The notes: generated by a model from the letters alone, not told the origin. 64,000 bases of DNA from Streptomyces cavernae (GCF_004023625.1 NZ_RPDJ01000020.1:124001-188000), one strand, 5' to 3'. Shown: positions 52,007-60,723, counted from the first letter of the stretch. Program-made: numbers and translations.

Positions 52007-52288
52007 TGGACAAACTTAGAGCTGGTTATGTGGTGAACCGTCCCAGAGACACGCACTTTGGGCAGAGCTTGGCCAAGCATTCGACGGGCCGCCGGGCCGG
52101 GGCGCGCACACCGTAGACTGGTGGATCGGCGTACGGCGGTGAACACCCCGAGCGCCGCCGAACGGTCCGCGCCCCCGGCGCACGACACGCACCGAGCACC
52201 AAGCGACAAAGCGCCGGACCCGGACCCGCACTGCAGCCCAGCCCAGCCCCAGCCCCAGCCCCAGCCCTCACGTACGGGAAGTCGCAAC

Positions 52289-53377
52289 GTGTCGCTCACG
52301 ATCGGAATCGTCGGTCTGCCCAACGTCGGCAAGTCGACCCTTTTCAACGCCCTGACCAAGAACGACGTGCTCGCGGCCAACTACCCGTTCGCCACGATCG
52401 AGCCGAACGTCGGTGTCGTTGGCGTTCCCGACTCCCGCCTCGGCAAACTGGCCGAGATCTTCGGTTCGCAGCGCGTCCTGCCGGCCACCGTCGACTTCGT
52501 GGACATCGCGGGCATCGTGCGGGGCGCCAGCGAGGGCGAGGGCCTGGGCAACAAGTTCCTCGCGAACATCCGTGAGTCCGACGCGATCTGTCAGGTGATC
52601 CGGGCCTTCCAGGACGAGAACGTGGTCCACGTGGACGGCAAGGTCTCCCCGAAGAACGACATCGAGACGATCAACACGGAGCTGATCCTCGCGGACCTCC
52701 AGACGATCGAGAAGGTCCTGCCGCGGCTGCAGAAGGAGTCGCGGATCAAGAAGGACATCGCCCCGAAGGTGAAGGCCGTCGAGGAGGCCAAGGAGATCCT
52801 GGAGAAGGGCGACACGCTGTTCTCGCAGGGCATCGTCCAGGGCACGGAGCGGGCCGAGCCGCTCCACGACCTGCACCTGCTCACCACCAAGCCGTTCCTG
52901 TACGTCTTCAACGTCGACGAGGAGGAACTGACGGACGAGGACTTCAAGAACGAGCAGCGCGCCCTGGTCGCCCCCGCCGAGGCGATCTTCCTCAACGCCA
53001 AGCTGGAGGCGGACCTCGCCGAGCTGGACGAGGAGGACGCGATGGAGCTCCTGGAGTCGGTGGGCGCCACGGAGCCGGGCCTCGCGACCCTGGCCCGCGT
53101 CGGCTTCAACACCCTCGGCCTGCAGACCTACCTCACGGCCGGCCCGAAGGAATCCCGGGCCTGGACCATCAAGAGGGGCGCCACCGCCCCCGAGGCCGCC
53201 GGGGTCATCCACACCGACTTCCAGAAGGGCTTCATCAAGGCGGAGGTCATCTCCTTCGAGGACCTGGTGGAGACCGGCTCCGTGGCCGAGGCACGGGCCA
53301 AGGGCAAGGCCCGTATGGAGGGCAAGGACTACGTGATGCAGGACGGGGACGTGGTGGAGTTCCGCTTCAACGTGTAG
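52289..53377 (+). CDS. ychF: redox-regulated ATPase YchF (Obg family)
   Basis: 362-residue Obg-like P-loop ATPase. G1 GLPNVGKSTLFNAL, G3 DFVDIAGIVRGASEGEGLG, and the non-canonical NVDEEE in place of NKXD that gives ATP specificity. The helical middle region and the C-terminal TGS domain (AWTIKRGATAPEAAGVIHTD) are complete. GTG at 52289 behind GGGAAG. Its leader carries (CAGCCC)n repeats at about 52233-52267. Downstream begins the accessory insertion. Confidence 0.95.
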   Translation: MSLTIGIVGLPNVGKSTLFNALTKNDVLAANYPFATIEPNVGVVGVPDSRLGKLAEIFGSQRVLPATVDFVDIAGIVRGASEGEGLGNKFLANIRESDAICQVIRAFQDENVVHVDGKVSPKNDIETINTELILADLQTIEKVLPRLQKESRIKKDIAPKVKAVEEAKEILEKGDTLFSQGIVQGTERAEPLHDLHLLTTKPFLYVFNVDEEELTDEDFKNEQRALVAPAEAIFLNAKLEADLAELDEEDAMELLESVGATEPGLATLARVGFNTLGLQTYLTAGPKESRAWTIKRGATAPEAAGVIHTDFQKGFIKAEVISFEDLVETGSVAEARAKGKARMEGKDYVMQDGDVVEFRFNV

Positions 53378-53463
53378 AGCAGCAGGGTCGAGTAGCCCTC
53401 GACTCCGGGACGGCGCACTCGTGGAGGTCGGCCTGTGCTGCGGTGCGGACCGCAGGAGAGGCC

Positions 53464-53557
53464 TCAGGCGGTGGCCACGGTGTCAGCGTCCAGGCCCAGC
53501 TCAGCGGCGATGTACCGGTAGACCTGGGTCTCGGTGGCCGTCTTGATGGGATGAGTT
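53464..53557 (-). pseudogene. C-terminal gene remnant
   Basis: An open stretch ending at a TGA reads ATETQVYRYIAAELGLDADT then VATA. It has an in-frame stop 31 codons upstream and no start codon. Codon usage looks genuinely coding. I do not recognise the family; a mobile-element or regulator fragment is possible. Confidence 0.35.
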
Positions 53558-53754
53558 CACTCCACCTGGGCTGCCGAAGTGAATGCCGGATCTGGGCTGC
53601 TGCCGGCCCGCTCCCCCCGAGCGCCGGCCCGCTCCCCCCCGAGCGCCGGCCCGCTCCCCGCGAGCGCGGCCGGCGCGCCGAGCAGGAAGCCGAGGGCCGT
53701 CTTCAGCGGAACCAGGACCGACCGGAGCCGCGCCTCCGTCCGCTCACTGGAACG

Positions 53755-53826
53755 CTACGGACGCATGGCCTGCTTGGTCTCGGCATCGACGATCAGCTGG
53801 TCGAAGTTCCGAGCCAGTCCTGTCCT
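53755..53826 (-). pseudogene. second C-terminal gene remnant
   Basis: Reads LARNFDQLIVDAETKQAMRP and then a TAG; no start or ribosome-binding site upstream. Likely another degraded fragment at the insertion boundary. Family unknown. Confidence 0.3.
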
Positions 53827-53890
53827 CCTGGTCGCGCCGCATCCAGCACTCTCCGCCGTCGCGGGCTGCCGGACCCGTCCTGGAGAATAA

Positions 53891-53926
53891 GTTTCAGGTT
53901 GGAACTGAAACAAAAGCTGCTATGCT
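53891..53926 (+). promoter_or_regulatory. promoter with overlapping 21-bp palindromic operator
   Basis: GTTTCAG-N7-CTGAAAC (53891-53911) is a perfect 7+7 inverted repeat. Inside it begins a -35 box TTGGAA (53899-53904), followed after 16 bp by a -10 box TATGCT (53921-53926). A repressor bound here would block polymerase. The ROK regulator gene at 56604 is the obvious candidate. The start codon of the aminotransferase gene is about 50 bp downstream. Confidence 0.65.
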
Positions 53927-53978
53927 GCCGCCGAAGCAGCCGCGACGAGATGCAAGCCATGAAAGAGGGGAGCTGCTG

Positions 53979-55328
53979 ATGACTTCCACGCTGGGTCGAG
54001 CGCTGGCCAACTACCCCAACAGGTTCGACCCCACAGCGCTCGGTGAACTGCCTGAGCGATTGCAGTCCACCGTCAAGCGGCGAAACAACGTGCTGGGCCC
54101 TGGTTACGCGCTGAACTACCGGGAGCCGGTCGAGTTCATCTCCGGCCGAGGCGCTCACCTGTTCGACCGGGATGGCAATGACTACCTTGACGCCTACAAC
54201 AATGTGCCGTGCGTCGGTCACGCACACCCGCACGTTGTCGAGGCCGTGTCCCGCCAGATGGCGGCGGTCAACACCAACACGCGCTATGTGCAGGAATCAC
54301 TCGTCGACTACGCCGAGCGCCTTGTCGCGACCATGCCCGAAGCGCTCTCGAGGGTCAGCTTCGCGTGCAGCGGGTCGGAGGCGAACGACCTGGCCGTGCG
54401 CGTGGCTCGCTTCCACACGGGCGGCGAGGGAATCGTAGTGACTCGCTGGGCTTACCACGGTCTCACTCGCGAGGTTGCGAGCTTCTCGCCGACGCTCGGC
54501 GCGGGCTCACCGCTCGGGCCGAACGTGCGGCTCATCGATGCGCCTGATCCGCGACTCGTCCCGCCGGGTTCATCGCTTCCCGACTACATGCGAAGCCAGG
54601 TGCGCGGCGCGATCAACGACCTCGAGCGCCACGGCTACAGGCTTGCGGCGCTGATCACCGACTGCGCGCACTCCAGCGACGGCGTCTTCACCGATCCCGT
54701 CGGTTACCTGCGTGACATGGTCGAGGAGGTGCACGCCGCGGGCGGCGTGTACATCGCCGACGAGGTCCAGTCGGGATTCGCCCGGCTCGGAGAGTCGATG
54801 TGGGGGTTCAGCCGCCATGGGGTGCTTCCGGACATCGTCACGATGGGCAAGCCCATGGGCAATGGCATGCCGATCTCCGGTGTGGTGTTCAGGCCCGAGG
54901 TGTGCGACGAGTTCGGACAGAATGTCCGCTATTTCAACACCTTTGCGGGCAGTTCCATCGCGGTTGCCGCCGGTGCCGCGGTTCTGGACGTCTTCGAAGC
55001 GGAGAACGTGCGGCAGCGAGTTCTCGACAACGGCAGGGCGCTTCGAGCCGGCCTTGAGGAGATCACTCGGGAGTCTCCCCACGTCGCGGAGGTCCGCGGC
55101 AGTGGTCTGTACGTGGGCGTCGAACTCGTGAAGGACCGGGAGTCGCTGGAGCCCGATCGTGTCCGCGCCGACCACGTCATCAACGACATGCGAGAGCGTC
55201 GCGTCCTCATCAGTGGCACCGGGGAAGCAGTCAATGTGCTCAAGATCCGACCGCCGCTGGCCTTCGACTCGGCCGACGTGACGCGATTCCTCGAGACCTT
55301 CGCGGAGATCGCCGAGTTGCGCCTGTAG
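53979..55328 (+). CDS. class III PLP enzyme, ethanolamine-phosphate/phosphohydroxylysine phospho-lyase-like
   Basis: 449 residues, aminotransferase class III fold. PLP lysine K291 in VTMGKPMGNGMPISGVV, with cofactor Asp261 in YIADEVQSGFARLG. YLDAYNNVPCVGHAHPHVVE, NTNTRYVQESLVDYAERL, CSGSEANDLAVRVAR and ending VLKIRPPLAF are very close, as I recall them, to human ETNPPL/PHYKPL, which are phospho-lyases (releasing ammonia, phosphate and an aldehyde) rather than transaminases. ATG at 53979 behind AGAGGGGAG. The partner kinase begins 27 bp downstream, supporting a kinase-then-lyase pathway. A true omega-aminotransferase remains possible. Codon use is less GC-biased than in the neighbours, suggesting transfer. 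Confidence 0.8.
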   Translation: MTSTLGRALANYPNRFDPTALGELPERLQSTVKRRNNVLGPGYALNYREPVEFISGRGAHLFDRDGNDYLDAYNNVPCVGHAHPHVVEAVSRQMAAVNTNTRYVQESLVDYAERLVATMPEALSRVSFACSGSEANDLAVRVARFHTGGEGIVVTRWAYHGLTREVASFSPTLGAGSPLGPNVRLIDAPDPRLVPPGSSLPDYMRSQVRGAINDLERHGYRLAALITDCAHSSDGVFTDPVGYLRDMVEEVHAAGGVYIADEVQSGFARLGESMWGFSRHGVLPDIVTMGKPMGNGMPISGVVFRPEVCDEFGQNVRYFNTFAGSSIAVAAGAAVLDVFEAENVRQRVLDNGRALRAGLEEITRESPHVAEVRGSGLYVGVELVKDRESLEPDRVRADHVINDMRERRVLISGTGEAVNVLKIRPPLAFDSADVTRFLETFAEIAELRL

Positions 55329-55355
55329 CAGGCCGAAAGCCGAAGGGACCGAACG

Positions 55356-56435
55356 GTGAACACCTCGCCCCCCGCACGTATCGCCCAGCAGTTGTTCGAG
55401 GAGAGCGGCCTGGCATCGTCCCACGAGCCCATCGAGACGAACGTGGTGGACGCCCTCCTCGCCCGGCACTACCGGCTGAGCGGCCATCTCGAGCGGCTGG
55501 CAACCGAGAAGGACGACACGTTCCGGCTGCGGACCGGCACAGCCGACCATCTCGTCAAGGTTTCCACGCCCGACGAGGCGGTATCCGTCGTAGCTCTGCA
55601 AACGGCTGTGATGCGCCACCTCGAAACCGAAGCTCCTCATCTCCCCGTCCAGCGGGTCAAGGAGACCACCGAAGGCGGCGACAACGTACCGATCGAGACG
55701 AAAAACGGCGGAGTTCGAGTCCTGCGCGTCTTCGACTTCGTCGAAGGTGCCGTCCTGGCGCGGACGAACCCCGATCCCCACCAGCTCGCCAAGGCCGGGC
55801 AGATGCTCGGGCGAGTGGATCTGGCTCTGCGGTCATTCAGGCATCCAGCGGACGAGCGGCGCCTTGTGTGGGACCTTCGACACTTCGACCAGCTGCGGGA
55901 GCTCATCGAGTACGCGCCCAGCGCCGCGCACCGTCGGCTGGCACGGGAAGTGTTCCGCCTCTTCCACGAGGCCGTTGTTCCGAGGCTGGGTGATCTCGAG
56001 ACCCAGGTGATCCATGGTGACTACAGCCCCTACAACGTGCTGGTGGATCCGCGGACGGACAGCTTCGTCACAGGAGTGATCGACTTCGGTGACAGCATGC
56101 GCAGTGCTTTGATCTTCGATCCCGCTGTGTCTGTCGCGAACCTTCTCGGCCGGACACCGCGGGATCCCTGGGGTGAGGCATGCAGCTTCGTCGCGGGATA
56201 CGAGCGGGCCCGGCCGATCAAGGACACCGAACTCCCGCTCCTGCCTGTCGCCGCACTGGCACGCCTCACACTTCGCGCGCTGGTCACCCATTGGCGCGCG
56301 GAACGAGTGCCGGAGCGTCGCGACTACCTGCTCGAGCACGCCAGAGACGACTGGGTCAACGTGGAGCGGGCCATGGCCGTCGCCACGGAGGAGGTCGTGG
56401 CCCGCTTGCTGAGCACCCGCCATGACACGCCTTGA
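55356..56435 (+). CDS. APH-fold small-molecule kinase, hydroxylysine kinase-like
   Basis: 359-residue phosphotransferase. Catalytic loop VIHGDYSPYNVLVD (H220, D222, N227) and metal-binding VIDFGDS (D243). RVFDFVEGAVLA, LGRVDLALRSFRHPADERRL and VWDLRH resemble the vertebrate hydroxylysine kinase (HYKK/AGPHD1) more than aminoglycoside kinases. GTG at 55356 behind AGGGACC, 27 bp after the PLP enzyme gene, so the two are cotranscribed. In vertebrates this pair makes and cleaves 5-phosphohydroxylysine. The bacterial substrate (hydroxylysine, ethanolamine or another amino alcohol) is inferred only. Homoserine- or choline-kinase-like activity is an alternative. Confidence 0.75.
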   Translation: MNTSPPARIAQQLFEESGLASSHEPIETNVVDALLARHYRLSGHLERLATEKDDTFRLRTGTADHLVKVSTPDEAVSVVALQTAVMRHLETEAPHLPVQRVKETTEGGDNVPIETKNGGVRVLRVFDFVEGAVLARTNPDPHQLAKAGQMLGRVDLALRSFRHPADERRLVWDLRHFDQLRELIEYAPSAAHRRLAREVFRLFHEAVVPRLGDLETQVIHGDYSPYNVLVDPRTDSFVTGVIDFGDSMRSALIFDPAVSVANLLGRTPRDPWGEACSFVAGYERARPIKDTELPLLPVAALARLTLRALVTHWRAERVPERRDYLLEHARDDWVNVERAMAVATEEVVARLLSTRHDTP

Positions 56436-56603
56436 GCGGCGCCAACGAGGCGACACTCGTCGGCGTCCGACACGGCCGACCTGGCCTCACTCGACGAGAT
56501 CGTCACCCCGGCGACCGCGACTTCGCCGACGCCGAAGGGCAGTTCGGCAGGTCAGGCAGAGACCACTGGTTCGGGCTGCGCATGGTCTCGCTAAGGTCAT
56601 GAG

Positions 56604-57776
56604 GTGAGCAGCATCAACCCCACACCACGCGACTACAACAAGGCAAGGGTCCTTGACGTTGTTCTCTCCCATGCGCCGTTGACCCGGAACAAGCTCATCG
56701 AGCTCACGGGGTTGAGCAAGGCGACGGTGTCGCGGGCCGTGGAGGAACTGCGCTCCGACGGGTTCGTCGTGGACGGGGGCGTCGACGCCGTCGCCGGGCG
56801 TGGCCGTCCGTCGACGTACCTTGATGTGCCCGAGACGGCCGGACATGTCGTGGGGGTCGGCTTCGGCGCCGTGACCACCGGCGTGCTGGTGACCGACCTA
56901 CGCGGCCGTGAGCTCGGGCACGTGATCCTTCCGACGGTCGAGCACCACGACGTCCCCGCCGCCGGCCGGTGGCTGGTCGACCTGATCGCGCAGACCAGCG
57001 CATCCGCACGAGGGCCACTGCGCCAGGTCGTCGTGGCACTGCCCGCCCATGTCCGCGACGGCGCCGAGATCTTTCGGCCTGCCGATGCGATGAAAATCTT
57101 CTCCGGCAGAGACCTCCACCGAACCGTCGAAAAGCTCGTCGATGCCCCAGTGACCTTCGACAGTGACGCGAACGCGTCCTTGCTCCAGGTGCTCACGGAC
57201 GACGCGAGCATCCATGACGCTGCCCTGTTCAGCGTCAGCAGCACCCTGAGTTTCGCCACCTGCGGGGACCAGGGACTGGCTCGGGGACGTACTCCTGCGT
57301 TCGGCGACATCGGTTCCCTCCCCTCGGGGATCGACGACCGCACCCTCAACGGGCTGCTGAGCACCGCGGGTCTTGTGAAGCTCGCTCGTGAACACGGACT
57401 GGACATCGAACGCGTCGAGGACCTGTGGCTGGCACCTCAGGAGCATCGAGCCCATGCGGAGACACTCAAGGCGTTCACGACGGCGGTCACGACCGCCGTG
57501 AGCATCGTCGCCGTGACACTCGATCCCGAATCCGTCTACTTCGTCGGCCGGTTGCGCCCCTTGGTGGACCAGGTGCTCCCCGAGGTACGCAATCGACTCG
57601 AACAGACCTTGCCGGCCATCCCCCGGATCACCGCCGTCTCCCAGGTGCTGGGACTCTCGGTGGCACGCGGCGCGGTGCACGCCTGCCTGGCAATGACCCA
57701 CAACCGCCTCCGGGACGCGCTGCTCAAGGCACGCAGTCAGGGACCGCGGCAGGAGCAAGCTGCGCCGGCGTTCTGA
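56604..57776 (+). CDS. ROK-family transcriptional regulator (NagC/XylR type)
   Basis: 390 residues. An N-terminal winged helix (KARVLDVVLSHAPLTRNKLI, LTGLSKATVSRAVEELRSDG) is followed by a ROK domain (VVGVGFGAVTTGVLVTDLRG onward). The sugar-kinase catalytic Asp-Asn motif and the ROK zinc cysteines are not evident, so it is a ligand-binding regulator without kinase activity, perhaps not sensing a sugar. GTG at 56604 follows AAGGTCATGAG. It is 168 bp from the kinase gene, in the same orientation, and closes the insertion. It probably represses the pair via the palindrome at 53891; no second copy of that palindrome is seen before its own gene. Confidence 0.8.
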   Translation: MSSINPTPRDYNKARVLDVVLSHAPLTRNKLIELTGLSKATVSRAVEELRSDGFVVDGGVDAVAGRGRPSTYLDVPETAGHVVGVGFGAVTTGVLVTDLRGRELGHVILPTVEHHDVPAAGRWLVDLIAQTSASARGPLRQVVVALPAHVRDGAEIFRPADAMKIFSGRDLHRTVEKLVDAPVTFDSDANASLLQVLTDDASIHDAALFSVSSTLSFATCGDQGLARGRTPAFGDIGSLPSGIDDRTLNGLLSTAGLVKLAREHGLDIERVEDLWLAPQEHRAHAETLKAFTTAVTTAVSIVAVTLDPESVYFVGRLRPLVDQVLPEVRNRLEQTLPAIPRITAVSQVLGLSVARGAVHACLAMTHNRLRDALLKARSQGPRQEQAAPAF

Positions 57777-57981
57777 TGCGGGCGGGACGACAGCGCGGTG
57801 CGAGGGTGAGCTGTGGGGTCGCTGCGCCGCACGTGGACGTCGAGTTCGCCGCCGCAGGTCAGCTTATTGATGTCCCGGGCAGCTGACTGGTCGCGGGGGC
57901 ATGAACGGCGATCTTGTTGCCCGTGCTGATTCTGTGCTGAGCTTCGACCTGTTGGACCTGAGGGCGGCCAGGTACTGAGGG

Positions 57982-58191
57982 TCAGGACCTGAGATAGGGG
58001 CGGTGCCAGACACGCCGTGTCACGATGGCGTAGGCCTCCTGCTCGAACCGGTCGGCCTGCTCGGGGGTGAGGTTGTCCTCGGCCGCCGCACGCGCCTCAT
58101 GGGCGAGCATCCGGGCTTCCTGCTCGTCGCGGCGTACCGGCAGCCCCAGGTGATGGGCGATCCTGCGGATGGTGTGCGGGTTCTCGGTCAT
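57982..58191 (-). CDS. small conserved protein, unknown function
   Basis: 69 residues, charged and helical (LGLPVRRDEQEARMLAHEAR, TPEQADRFEQEAYAIVTRRV). Divergent from xseA. It appears to be a core Streptomyces gene rather than part of the insertion, because codon bias returns to GC-rich third positions. No domain recognised. The ATG at 58191 has no strong upstream site (GAAGTGATCGAGA). Confidence 0.65.
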   Translation of the reverse strand: MTENPHTIRRIAHHLGLPVRRDEQEARMLAHEARAAAEDNLTPEQADRFEQEAYAIVTRRVWHRPYLRS

Positions 58192-58350
58192 TCTCGATCA
58201 CTTCTTCGCGGGCTGCCCCTGTCGTCCTTCGGGGTGCCCCCGCGTCCAGCATGCACCCGCGGCACGGTCCCCGGGCCCGCCGACGCCCGATACCTGCCGG
58301 CCCGCGCGAGCGCCGGGCCGCTGTCGGTGGCGACCACTACCCTCGGGCGC

Positions 58351-59559
58351 ATGGCTCTCAACACGTCCGCTGAAGCCCCGCTGCCGGTCGGGGAGGTGTC
58401 GCGGCTCATCGGGGGATGGATCGACCGGCTCGGTGCCGTCTGGGTGGAGGGGCAGATCACCCAGTTGTCGCGCCGGCCGGGGGCGGGCGTCGTCTTCATG
58501 ACGCTGCGCGATCCCTCACAGGACATCTCGCTGAGCGTGACCTGCTACCGGCAGGTGTTCGACGCGGTCGCCGACGTGGTGAGCGAGGGCGCGCGGGTCG
58601 TCGTGCGCGCCAAGCCGGAGTGGTACGCGCCGCGGGGGCAGCTGTCGCTGCGGGCCGCCGAGATAAGGCCGGTGGGGATCGGTGAACTGCTCGCCCGGCT
58701 GGAGCTGCTGAAGAAGTCCCTGGCCGCGGAGGGGCTGTTCTCCCCGGAGCGGAAGAAGCCGTTGCCCTTTCTGCCGCAGCTCGTGGGGCTGGTCTGCGGG
58801 CGCGCCTCGGCGGCCGAGCGGGATGTGCTGGAGAACGCCAGGCACCGCTGGCCCGCCGTCCGTTTCGAGGTGCGCAACGTCGCCGTCCAGGGCGTGCACG
58901 CGGTGCCACAGGTGGTCCAGGCGGTGAAGGAGCTGGACGCGCTCGACGAGGTGGACGTGATCATCGTGGCGCGGGGCGGTGGCAGCGTCGAGGACCTGCT
59001 TCCGTTCTCGGACGAGCAGCTCGTGCGGACCGTGTCCGCGTGCCGTACGCCCGTCGTCTCGGCCATCGGCCACGAGCCGGACAACCCGCTGCTGGACTAC
59101 GTGGCCGATCTGCGGGCCTCCACCCCGACCGACGCCGCCAAGAAGGTCGTGCCGGACGTGGGCGAGGAGCTGGAGCGGGTGCGGGTGCTGCGGGACCGGG
59201 CGCGGCGCTGTGTCCGGGCCTTGGTCGAGCGGGAGGAGCGGGGACTCGCGAACGCGCTGGCCAGGCCCTCGATACAGGACCCGCACCGGATGATCGAGGA
59301 GCGGGCGGACCAGGTCACCGCGCTGCTCGACCGGGGCCGGCGCACGCTGGGCCATCTCCTCGACCGAGCCGTGTCGGAGCTGACGCACACGCACGCGCGG
59401 GTGGTGGCCCTGTCCCCCGCCGCGACCCTGCAGCGCGGGTACGCGGTGCTGCAGAGGTCCGACGGGCACGTGGTCCGCGACCCGGCCGAGGTGGCGGACG
59501 GGGAAGCGTTGCGGGCACGGGTGGCCGAGGGTGAGTTCACGGTGCGAGTCGACACTTAG
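58351..59559 (+). CDS. xseA: exodeoxyribonuclease VII large subunit
   Basis: 402 residues. An OB-fold N-terminus (VWVEGQITQLSRRPGAGVVF), then the catalytic core with GLVCGRASAAERDVLENA, VDVIIVARGGGSVEDLLPFS and ISAIGHE-type VVSAIGHEPDNPLLDYVADLRASTP. The substitution of the usual D/T in GHETD by EPDN is typical of actinobacteria. ATG at 58351. The small subunit gene follows 9 bp later. Confidence 0.94.
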   Translation: MALNTSAEAPLPVGEVSRLIGGWIDRLGAVWVEGQITQLSRRPGAGVVFMTLRDPSQDISLSVTCYRQVFDAVADVVSEGARVVVRAKPEWYAPRGQLSLRAAEIRPVGIGELLARLELLKKSLAAEGLFSPERKKPLPFLPQLVGLVCGRASAAERDVLENARHRWPAVRFEVRNVAVQGVHAVPQVVQAVKELDALDEVDVIIVARGGGSVEDLLPFSDEQLVRTVSACRTPVVSAIGHEPDNPLLDYVADLRASTPTDAAKKVVPDVGEELERVRVLRDRARRCVRALVEREERGLANALARPSIQDPHRMIEERADQVTALLDRGRRTLGHLLDRAVSELTHTHARVVALSPAATLQRGYAVLQRSDGHVVRDPAEVADGEALRARVAEGEFTVRVDT

Positions 59560-59568
59560 GGTGAGGGG

Positions 59569-59817
59569 ATGACCAGCAAGGTGGAGGAAGCGCTCGGGTA
59601 CGAGCAGGCGCGGGACGAGCTGATCGAGGTGGTGCGTCGCCTGGAGGCGGGCGGTACGACGCTCGAGGAGTCGCTCGCGCTGTGGGAGCGGGGCGAGGAG
59701 CTGGCGAAGGTCTGCCGCACCTGGCTGGAGGGCGCCCGCAAACGACTGGACGCGGCGCTCGCGGAGGACGACGACGAACCGGGGCCCGGCGAGGACGGGG
59801 GCGGGCCCGGCCGGTAG
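59569..59817 (+). CDS. xseB: exodeoxyribonuclease VII small subunit
   Basis: 82 residues. The XseB helical hairpin is complete (YEQARDELIEVVRRLEAGGT, LEESLALWERGEELAKVCR), followed by an acidic tail. GTGAGGGG precedes the ATG. Forms the nuclease with the xseA product, degrading single-stranded DNA into oligonucleotides in repair. Confidence 0.92.
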   Translation: MTSKVEEALGYEQARDELIEVVRRLEAGGTTLEESLALWERGEELAKVCRTWLEGARKRLDAALAEDDDEPGPGEDGGGPGR

Positions 59818-60132
59818 GGCCGAAGGTCGGCGGCGAGGAGGACGGGGCAGGTCCGGCCGGTAGAGCCGAGCGGGTAAGGCCGAGGCCGGCGGCGACGATG
59901 CGGGAGAGTCCTGCCCCGGTAGGGCTGAGGCCGACCGGAGTCCGTCGCGGGTAGTCGGCTCGCGGCTGCAGGGCGGAGAAGCTTCAAAACTGGAGCACTG
60001 TGAAGTGGATCACTTCACTCCCGTTTTGATTGAACGTTGAACTTCATCGACGTACTGTCGATGTCGCCAGCTGATCCCGGCGTCCACCGGCGCACCACGG
60101 GATCCAACGCGAAGACACAGAAGGTTTGTCCC
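59818..60132 (+). promoter_or_regulatory. nitroreductase control region with palindromic operators
   Basis: 315 bp. At 60000-60018, GTGAAGTG-GAT-CACTTCAC is a perfect 8+8 palindrome. About 15 bp later (60031-60044) ATTGAACGTTGAAC is a near-palindrome of the TTGAAC/GTTCAA type bound by several MarR-like repressors. No regulator gene is adjacent. The first 150 bp are G-rich without features. Confidence 0.5.
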
Positions 60133-60723
60133 ATGTCCCTCGTTCTTGATCCTGCCGCCCAGGACCTGCTGTTCCGTGAGGCCCGCACCGCCAACACCTT
60201 CACCGACGAGCCGGTGACCGACGAGCAGGTGCAGGCCATCTACGACCTCGTCAAGTACGGACCGACCGCCTTCAACCAGTCGCCGCTGCGGATCACCCTG
60301 GTCCGCTCCGCCGAGGCGCGGGAGCGTCTGGTGCAGCACATGGCCGAGGGCAACCAGGCGAAGACCGCCACCGCCCCGCTGGTCGCGATCCTCTCCGCGG
60401 ACAACGAGTTCCACGAGGAGCTTCCCGAGCTCTTCCCGCACTTCCCGCAGGCCAAGGACGCCTTCTTCGCGGAGCGCCCGTCCCGCGAGAGCGCGGCCGG
60501 CCTGAACGCCGCCCTGCAGGCCGCGTACTTCATCATCGGCGTCCGCGCCGCGGGTCTCGCCGCCGGCCCGATGACCGGCCTGGACTTCGCGGGTGTCCAG
60601 AAGGAGTTCCTGGACGACGACCACACCCCGCTGATGGTCGTCAACATCGGCAAGCCGGGCGAGGACGCCTGGTTCCCGCGCTCCCCGCGCCTGGCGTTCG
60701 ACCAGGTCGTCACCACGGTCTGA
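60133..60723 (+). CDS. nitroreductase-family protein (malonic semialdehyde reductase/RutE-like)
   Basis: 196-residue FMN-dependent reductase. LLFREARTANTFTDEPVTDE near the start, then LVKYGPTAFNQSPLRITLVR, the ligand loop AERPSRESAAGLN and ending AGPMTGLDFAGVQKEF. This pattern matches RutE/HadB-type enzymes that reduce 3-oxopropionate in pyrimidine breakdown, but no rut genes are nearby and general quinone or nitro reduction is possible. ATG at 60133. Two palindromes upstream suggest tight induction. Confidence 0.85.
   Translation: MSLVLDPAAQDLLFREARTANTFTDEPVTDEQVQAIYDLVKYGPTAFNQSPLRITLVRSAEARERLVQHMAEGNQAKTATAPLVAILSADNEFHEELPELFPHFPQAKDAFFAERPSRESAAGLNAALQAAYFIIGVRAAGLAAGPMTGLDFAGVQKEFLDDDHTPLMVVNIGKPGEDAWFPRSPRLAFDQVVTTV

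Larger units (their letters stand above)
53378..53978. other. left junction of the accessory insertion, with gene remnants
   Basis: 601 bp with no intact gene. Two coding remnants are seen on the minus strand (53464-53557 and 53755-53826), a triplicated GAGCGCCGGCCCGCTCCCC block at about 53600-53665, then the promoter/operator of the aminotransferase gene. A change from GC-only third positions to mixed composition is visible after about 53800. Confidence 0.55.

Noticed and set aside
57901..57978. 25-codon ORF MNGDLVARADSVLSFDLLDL...
   Set aside because: No convincing ribosome-binding site and no conservation evidence; it lies in the degraded right flank of the insertion.
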